Assembly: GCF_050314255.1 (NCBI RefSeq)
Contig: NZ_JBNPMZ010000006.1
Coordinates: 1 to 64,000, forward strand
DNA: 64,000 nt
Source of the DNA: Claveliimonas sp034178805
GTDB lineage: Bacteria; Bacillota; Clostridia; Lachnospirales; Lachnospiraceae
Reading direction: 5' to 3'
This document shows, in pieces, positions 59,814 to 64,000 of the stretch (position 1 is the first letter of the stretch; every line of letters starts with the position of its first letter). Made by a program: the position numbers and the translations under genes. A model generated the notes under the pieces. That model had not been told where the DNA came from. It did not search any database and saw only the letters and a list, made by a program, of their open reading frames with translations.

Positions 59814-60215
59814 ATGAATCAATGCCATGGGAAAATATTATTTAATAAAAACTGTAGTATGTATGCAGCTGAAGTAGAGAATGCAATCAAAGACCGTTCG
59901 CAGACATATTACGGAATATACGCAGATGAAGCAACTGCCCTGGGCGGCTTTTCTACCGGAGTACTTGCACAGTATTATATCGAAAAGATCGGTGACAGCG
60001 CTTTCGCTACTATTTGGAGCAGCGGCACAGAATTTACTTATGTATTCAGTAATGGCCCATATGTGATATTGAAGGATGACGAAGCCGGTGATCTGACTAA
60101 CATTTTTGTCCATGACCATCGTACAAGGGATGGTTCTTGGAATGAAAAAGGATTTCTGCTGAAGTGGAAAGGATTTGTGAATGGATTTTATTTCCGGAAT
60201 GGAAAACATTTCTGA
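59814..60215 (+). CDS. Hypothetical protein, unrecognised
   Basis: Open frame of 133 codons with no family I recognise. Residues 20-133 look like real protein: EVENAIKDRSQTYYGIYADE, then WSSGTEFTYVFSNGPYVIL and a C-terminus rich in aromatic residues and Gly (FVNGFYFRNGKHF). The first 16 residues (MNQCHGKILF and so on) may not be translated: there is no ribosome site before 59814, and a second ATG lies at 59860. No signal peptide or membrane segment. It may be a surviving piece of a longer gene, since the bases before it carry a fragment in another frame (VAGVYRINESMPW). Confidence 0.45.
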   Translation: MNQCHGKILFNKNCSMYAAEVENAIKDRSQTYYGIYADEATALGGFSTGVLAQYYIEKIGDSAFATIWSSGTEFTYVFSNGPYVILKDDEAGDLTNIFVHDHRTRDGSWNEKGFLLKWKGFVNGFYFRNGKHF

Positions 60216-60220
60216 CCTGA

Positions 60221-60267
60221 TTCTTTCAATCAAAATTCCAATATTGGGATTGGTTAGAATGAAAGAA
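60221..60267. other. Long imperfect palindrome
   Basis: TTCTTTCA (60221-60228)/TGAAAGAA (60260-60267) outer arms, ATCAA/TTGGT and AATTCCAAT/ATTGGGATT inner arms, centre CCAATATTGG. It starts 5 bases after the hypothetical gene. There is no clean T-run; it may be a terminator or a remnant of a small inverted-repeat element. Confidence 0.5.
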
Positions 60268-60337
60268 AAAGGCTAAAAATAAAACACAATAAAACACAAT
60301 TAAGGAGAACATATTTTAACAATGCAATAACAATGTA

Positions 60338-60366
60338 TTGACACTGTTCTTCATGAGAAGTATAAT
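60338..60366 (+). promoter_or_regulatory. Consensus promoter of toxin-antitoxin operon
   Basis: TTGACA (60338-60343), exactly 17 bases, TATAAT (60361-60366): a perfect sigma-A consensus. CTTC-ATGA-GAAG in the spacer is a candidate site for antitoxin binding. Confidence 0.85.
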
Positions 60367-60391
60367 GTAATAAAAGAAAGGTGTGATAAAA

Positions 60392-60667
60392 GTGGCAAAT
60401 ACAAATATTACCATGAGAATTGATGAAGCAATAAAATCACAATTACAAGAGTTAATGAATGATCTTGGATTAGATATGACAACTTTTTTTACAATGGCCG
60501 CAAAGCAAGCCATTAGAGAGCAAGGCATACCATTTAGTGTTTCAAGAGATATTCCTAATTCAGAAACTTTAGAAGCGTTCAGAGAAGTTGAGGAAATGAA
60601 GAGAAATCCAGTTATTGGGAAATCATATACAGATGTTGACGAAATGATGGAGGATTTATTATCTTGA
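60392..60667 (+). CDS. RelB/DinJ family antitoxin
   Basis: Antitoxin of a type II pair, 91 residues, GTG start. The N-terminal ribbon-helix-helix (ANTNITMRIDEAIKSQLQEL, then GLDMTTFFTMAAKQAI) binds DNA and dimerises; the C-terminal part (EEMKRNPVIGKSYTDVDEMM) wraps the toxin. The GTG at 60392 is preferred because AAAGG lies 11 bases upstream and because DinJ proteins normally begin MANTNI; a GTG at 60383 is closer to the site. Its stop overlaps the toxin start by 4 bases. The codon use is more AT-rich than in the core genes nearby, which suggests transfer. Confidence 0.93.
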   Translation: MANTNITMRIDEAIKSQLQELMNDLGLDMTTFFTMAAKQAIREQGIPFSVSRDIPNSETLEAFREVEEMKRNPVIGKSYTDVDEMMEDLLS

Positions 60668-60939
60668 AATACGAAATCAAACCAACAAACAAGTTTCGAA
60701 AAGATTTAAAGAGACTTCAAAAACGAGGTTATGATTTATCTTTAATCAAAGAAGTAATTAAAAAGCTGGCTTCTGGTGAAAGCCTTCCAGAGAAAAACAG
60801 AGATCATTTTTTAACTGGAGACTACTTAGGAAAACGGGAATGTCATATTACACCAGACTGGTTATTGATATATGAAATTGATGATGGAAACTTGTATTTA
60901 TATCTAACAAGAACTGGAACGCATAGTGATTTATTTTAA
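60664..60939 (+). CDS. YafQ/RelE family mRNA interferase toxin
   Basis: Ribosome-dependent endonuclease toxin of 91 residues, TTG start overlapping the antitoxin stop. It begins MKYEIKPTNKFRKDLKRL. YafQ catalytic residues are in place: His in DHFLTGDYLGKRECHITPDW and the C-terminal His in TGTHSDLF. It is neutralised by the RelB/DinJ protein upstream; the pair would act in growth arrest or plasmid/island stability. It appears intact. The AT-rich base use resembles its partner. Confidence 0.93.
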   Translation: MKYEIKPTNKFRKDLKRLQKRGYDLSLIKEVIKKLASGESLPEKNRDHFLTGDYLGKRECHITPDWLLIYEIDDGNLYLYLTRTGTHSDLF

Positions 60940-61447
60940 AATATAGGGAGTGTCGCAAAATAACTGATTAGTCAGTTATTGAGCGAGTCTCCCTCGCTTT
61001 TTGTTAAAATAGAGAAGATTCCCCGACGTGTGGAAGCGTTGAACTGGTACAATGAAAGACTTTGGCAAGTGCCAAAAGATGGGTCGCTACTTATTTAATT
61101 AAATAGCAGATCAAACGGTACAAATTATCTTTGAATTTATTGATATTGCTCCGAGACGAGACTATAATTAATGTATCGTGGTAGATCGGTGGAAACACCG
61201 TGAAGGAAAGCAAGAAGACCTGTTAAATGGTAGCCAGCTGCAACATGTTAATTAGGGCATCACTAGATCACAGGATCCAGTGGTGATCTTTGCTTTATGA
61301 GAGGGAAAATTATGGATTTTATGACCGTAAACGAGCAATAGTGAGATTTTATAAGTCAAATCTTGGCAGATTTATTTAGTTGGTTTTCATAAAGGGAATT
61401 TATAGATGTGACCTGAGCAAAGAGATATAATATTAGGAGGTTCGGAT
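60940..61447. other. Accessory gap with hairpins and gene debris
   Basis: A perfect palindrome AATAACTGA-TTAG-TCAGTTATT (60959-60980) lies inside a GGGAG/CTCCC pair. A terminator AGCGAG/CTCGCT with a T-run (60982-61002) closes the toxin-antitoxin operon. Further on, short translated pieces (for example RVEALNWYNERLWQVPKDG from about 61020, and IFEFIDIAPRRDY) look like remnants of a larger gene I cannot identify. CGGTG-GAAA-CACCG and a CACT.GATC/GATC.AGTG hairpin (about 61258-61285) follow. No intact gene. Confidence 0.45.
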
Positions 61448-62281
61448 ATGGGAGCAGCATATGAGCGATTGGTAAGGAGTTATGAATATTGCAGAACAAG
61501 GACGGATTTTGTCCCGAAAGTGGCTTTTGTTCTGGGGTCGGGGCTTGGTAATTTTGCGGATTATGTGACGGTAGAATCAGAGATTCCTTATTCAGAGATT
61601 CCGGATTTTCCGGTTTCTACGGTGTCAGGCCATGAGGGGAAATTCGTATTTGCATATGTGGAAGAAGTTCCGGTAGTGATGATGAAAGGAAGGGTTCATT
61701 ATTATGAGGGATATTCTATGGAGGAAGTGGTACTCCCCATTCGTCTCATGAAGATGCTGGGAGCGGAGACGCTGATTCTTACCAATGCTTCAGGAGGAAT
61801 CAACCTGGCTTTTGATCCGGGGGATCTGATGCTCATTACCGACCAGATATCCTCTTTGGTGCCATCACCCCTGATTGGGGCTAATATAGAAGAACTGGGA
61901 ACCCGTTTCCCGGATATGAGCCATATCTATGATGAGGAGCTGCAGGAACTGATCCGGCGGGCGGCTGATTCAGAGCAGATTCCTTTGAGAGAGGGTGTTT
62001 ATATACAATTTACCGGTCCGGGTTATGAAACTCCGGCTGAGATCCGAATGGCAGGTGCGCTCGGTGCCGATGCAGTAGGTATGAGTACGGCATGTGAGGC
62101 AGTTGCGGCCAATCATATGGGAATGAAGATTTGTGGAATATCCTGTGTGGTAAATATGGCAGCAGGGATTCAGAAGACACCTTTGAGCCATGAGGAAGTG
62201 AAAAAGATGGGAAGTCGTAAATCAGAGGAATTCCGAAGGCTTATGCTGGCAGTATTTCGGGAAATGAAACAGGAAATGTGA
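61448..62281 (+). CDS. punA: Purine nucleoside phosphorylase
   Basis: Trimeric phosphorylase splitting inosine or guanosine with phosphate to base and ribose 1-phosphate. It has 277 residues. Phosphate-binding Ser lies in LGSGLGNFADYV, HEGKFVFAYVEEVPVV follows, RVHYYEGYS is the phosphate site, TNASGGINLAFDPGDLMLI is the classic signature, and ETPAEIRMAGALGADAVGMST contains the purine site residues (here split in two motifs). AGGAGG lies about 6 bases before the ATG. A TATAAT just before the ribosome site is too close to serve as its promoter. A MogA-like gene follows after 139 bases. Confidence 0.95.
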   Translation: MGAAYERLVRSYEYCRTRTDFVPKVAFVLGSGLGNFADYVTVESEIPYSEIPDFPVSTVSGHEGKFVFAYVEEVPVVMMKGRVHYYEGYSMEEVVLPIRLMKMLGAETLILTNASGGINLAFDPGDLMLITDQISSLVPSPLIGANIEELGTRFPDMSHIYDEELQELIRRAADSEQIPLREGVYIQFTGPGYETPAEIRMAGALGADAVGMSTACEAVAANHMGMKICGISCVVNMAAGIQKTPLSHEEVKKMGSRKSEEFRRLMLAVFREMKQEM

Positions 62282-62420
62282 GGATGCGTTATGTTAGGCG
62301 TTGCAATTCCGGCCAAAAAGCGTTAAACTAGGAGTAGTCTATTACGCTAAGGAAAATGATATTTTCCTCTTGAATTGAGGAAGCAGGAGATACGAAAGCG
62401 TAACATAATGGAGGGATACA
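62282..62420 (+). promoter_or_regulatory. Folded spacer between punA and MogA-like gene
   Basis: TTATGTTA (62289-62296) pairs with TAACATAA (62401-62408), with one or two further pairs outside, enclosing about 104 bases that include AGGAAAAT/ATTTTCCT. The ribosome site GGAGGG lies just after the closing helix. No known riboswitch was recognised, including the Moco RNA. Confidence 0.4.
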
Positions 62421-62885
62421 ATGAGAGTTGCAATTATTACAGCGAATACAGAGATTTATAGAGGCAACGAAGAGGATAAGAGTGGAAAGGTAATTCAGCA
62501 GATCATGGAAGAAGCCGGACATCAGATTGTTTTTATGAAGGCACTTCCCTGTGACAAGACGGTTCTTTCTACTGTTATGCAGAGAATGGCAGATGGAAAA
62601 CTTACCGATCTGATTCTGACAACGGGAGGAGCTGGCTGTAAGGTCGGAGAGTGTATGCCGGAGGCAACCCTGGAGATTGTGGATAGACCTGTGGTTGGAA
62701 TTCCGGAGGCTATGAGAGCCTATATGATGCAAATCAGCAAGCGTGCCATGCTGAACCGCTGTGCAGCAGGTATTCGTGGAGAGGTTCTGATTGTAAATCT
62801 GCCGGGCAAAGCCAATGCAGTAAAACAGTGCCTGGAATATCTGCTTCCGGAGATCACACATGCAGCAGGATTGATTAAGGAGTAA
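62421..62885 (+). CDS. MogA/MoaB family protein
   Basis: Molybdopterin-binding-domain protein (PF00994), 154 residues, the fold that adenylylates molybdopterin. The motif TTGGAGCKVGE corresponds to the family's TTGGTG(P/L) loop, but with Ala and Cys in place of Thr and the next residue, and PEAMRAYMMQISKRAMLNR matches the MogA helix. This branch, with an unusual loop, is common in clostridia that lack a full molybdenum cofactor pathway. No other cofactor gene is nearby, so the true function is open. ATGGAGGG lies about 7 bases before the ATG. Confidence 0.85.
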   Translation: MRVAIITANTEIYRGNEEDKSGKVIQQIMEEAGHQIVFMKALPCDKTVLSTVMQRMADGKLTDLILTTGGAGCKVGECMPEATLEIVDRPVVGIPEAMRAYMMQISKRAMLNRCAAGIRGEVLIVNLPGKANAVKQCLEYLLPEITHAAGLIKE

Positions 62886-62908
62886 GCGGGCTGAAAGGAA
62901 CAGGACAG

Positions 62909-63601
62909 ATGAAGATTACATACATAGGACACAGCGGATTTGCTGTGGAATATCAGGATGTGGCCTTTATCTTCGATTACTACAAGGGAAAGCTTCCTGA
63001 ATTAAAAAAAGCCAGGAAGGTATATGTATTTGCCAGTCATAATCATTTTGACCATTTTACAGAGGAGATTTTTTCCTGGGTTTCGGATTATCCGGAGATT
63101 ACTTATATTTTGTCGGATGATATTGAGGCGGACGGGCCTGCTGATCATGTGAAAAAGATAGGTTCGGATCAGATGATGGACGTGGACGACATTCATATAA
63201 AGACGCTTCGCTCTACAGATGAGGGCGTAGCGTTCTTTCTTTCTGTAAACGGTAAAAAGATATTTCATGCGGGAGACCTGAACTGGTGGCATTGGGAGGA
63301 AGAAGGCCCTCTCTACAATCAGTTTATGAAGAAGAATTTCCTGAGAGCAATCGAGAAGATAAAAGGAGAACATATAGACGCAGCTTTTTTTCCGGTGGAT
63401 CCAAGACTTAATGATGCATATTACTGGGGAATCGACTGGTTTATGCGGGAGACGGATACAGAGGTGGTATTTCCCATGCACATGCAGAATGAGCAGAAAC
63501 GGTTATATGTGAAGCTGATGGAGGAACCGAAGACGAAGCCCTATCGCCATAAGATTATACAGATTGAGAAAGAGGGACAGATATTTCGGATAGAATCATA
63601 G
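62909..63601 (+). CDS. MBL-fold metallo-hydrolase
   Basis: Metallo-beta-lactamase-fold hydrolase of the UlaG/UPF0173-like branch, 230 residues. Metal ligands: SHNHFDHF (His-x-His-x-Asp-His) near residue 43, HAGDLNWWHWEEE (His and Asp) near 117, and HMHMQ-type His near 190 (FPMHMQNE). It begins MKITYIGHSGFAVEYQDV, as family members do. The substrate is unknown. It lies 23 bases after the MogA-like gene and 15 before rnhA. Confidence 0.9.
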   Translation: MKITYIGHSGFAVEYQDVAFIFDYYKGKLPELKKARKVYVFASHNHFDHFTEEIFSWVSDYPEITYILSDDIEADGPADHVKKIGSDQMMDVDDIHIKTLRSTDEGVAFFLSVNGKKIFHAGDLNWWHWEEEGPLYNQFMKKNFLRAIEKIKGEHIDAAFFPVDPRLNDAYYWGIDWFMRETDTEVVFPMHMQNEQKRLYVKLMEEPKTKPYRHKIIQIEKEGQIFRIES

Positions 63602-63616
63602 AACAGGAGAGGGAGA

Positions 63617-64000
63617 ATGAAGGTTAAGATATATACGGATGGTGCAGCCAGAGGCAACCCGGACGGACCGGGAGGATATGGAACGGTACTGGAATATGTA
63701 GATACAAAAGGAGAGCTTCATACAAAGGAAATTTCCCAGGGGTATGTGAAGACAACCAATAACAGAATGGAACTGATGGCAGTAATTGCAGGGCTGGAAG
63801 CGCTGAACCGCCCATGCAGCGTGGAACTGTATTCAGATTCCCAGTATGTTGTGAATGCATTTAACCAGCACTGGATTGAGGGCTGGATCAAAAAGGGATG
63901 GAAGCGAGGCAAGAACGAACCGGTGAAGAATGTGGATCTCTGGAAACGGCTTCTGAAAGCAAAGGAGCCCCACCAGGTACAGTTCATCTGGGTAAAGGGG
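63617..64000 (+). CDS. rnhA: Ribonuclease HI, 3'-truncated by window
   Basis: Degrades the RNA strand of RNA-DNA hybrids. 128 codons are visible and the frame is open to the end. It begins MKVKIYTDGAARGNPDGPGG (first catalytic Asp in YTDGA); the catalytic Glu is in NNRMELMAVIAGLEAL, the next Asp in LYSDSQYVVNAF, and the basic-protrusion segment WIKKGWKRGKNEPVKN is present, which marks the HI type that can bind hybrids firmly. The last Asp lies beyond the window. GGAGAGGGAG lies 5-8 bases before the ATG. Confidence 0.96.
   Translation, partial: MKVKIYTDGAARGNPDGPGGYGTVLEYVDTKGELHTKEISQGYVKTTNNRMELMAVIAGLEALNRPCSVELYSDSQYVVNAFNQHWIEGWIKKGWKRGKNEPVKNVDLWKRLLKAKEPHQVQFIWVKG

Noticed and set aside
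61426..61431. TATAAT just before punA as its promoter
   Set aside because: The transcript would start inside the ribosome site; no -35 at proper distance.

Overview
The window reads as a chromosomal segment of a low-to-mid GC, spore-forming Firmicute, most likely a Lachnospiraceae member (Blautia, Dorea or Ruminococcus-like). The evidence is a Trp T-box, spoIVA, a GerA-type germination protein, AUG starts with strong AGGAGG sites, the dgt-dnaG-rpoD-trmK-nif3 order, and the typical der-plsY-gpsA-spoIVA order. This is inferred from gene content and style only; no database was searched. About 60 protein genes, one tRNA gene, several structured leaders and many intrinsic terminators are visible. 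Most genes lie on the + strand.

Layout: 1-4406 AI-2E-type permease (cut by the window start), MetA, an FNT channel and an AGCS amino-acid symporter. 4450-8180 Trp T-box, trpXYZ-like tryptophan ABC transporter and dUTPase. 8215-14041 GerA protein, MATE exporter, DegV protein, B3/B4 protein and, convergent, an NSS transporter. 14160-15818 infC (AUU start)-rpmI-rplT with a structured leader, then tRNA-Leu(AAG). 15864-18200 TetR and an ABC exporter. 18209-20416 DUF1275 protein and cysteine desulfidase, flanked by repeat copies. 20546-26175 fructose PTS operon fruK-fruA-ptsH-ptsI-deoR regulator. 26181-27872 a saccharopine-dehydrogenase-like gene with an unidentified attenuated leader, bracketed by two repeat copies. 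27953-36631 polyphosphate:AMP phosphotransferase, dGTPase, primase, sigma-A, TrmK, Nif3-like protein and a TGS-uridine-kinase-like protein. 36661-38336 antitoxin with a broken PIN toxin, and aroC. 38643-42266 L,D-transpeptidase, tgt, yajC. 42288-49203 leuB-ilvD-ilvB-serC-serA. 49332-51913 polysaccharide deacetylase and PRPP synthetase. 52082-58066 DUF512 radical SAM protein, der, plsY, gpsA, spoIVA. 58097-59398 an iron alcohol dehydrogenase with an attenuated leader. 59399-61447 an accessory stretch with decayed ORFs and a RelB/YafQ toxin-antitoxin pair. 61448-64000 punA, a MogA-like protein, an MBL-fold hydrolase and rnhA (cut by the window end).

Much of the content is core metabolism and information processing. 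The parts most worth a second look are: the leader RNA at 26284-26526, which resembles half of a glycine riboswitch joined to an unfamiliar half and ends in a clear intrinsic terminator; a four-copy palindromic repeat family that supplies a -35 box and a gene's C-terminus; a short attenuator before the alcohol dehydrogenase; an HPr with Gly in place of the regulatory Ser46; and a tRNA-Leu with an AAG anticodon. I did not find an obvious new multi-gene defence or biosynthetic system.
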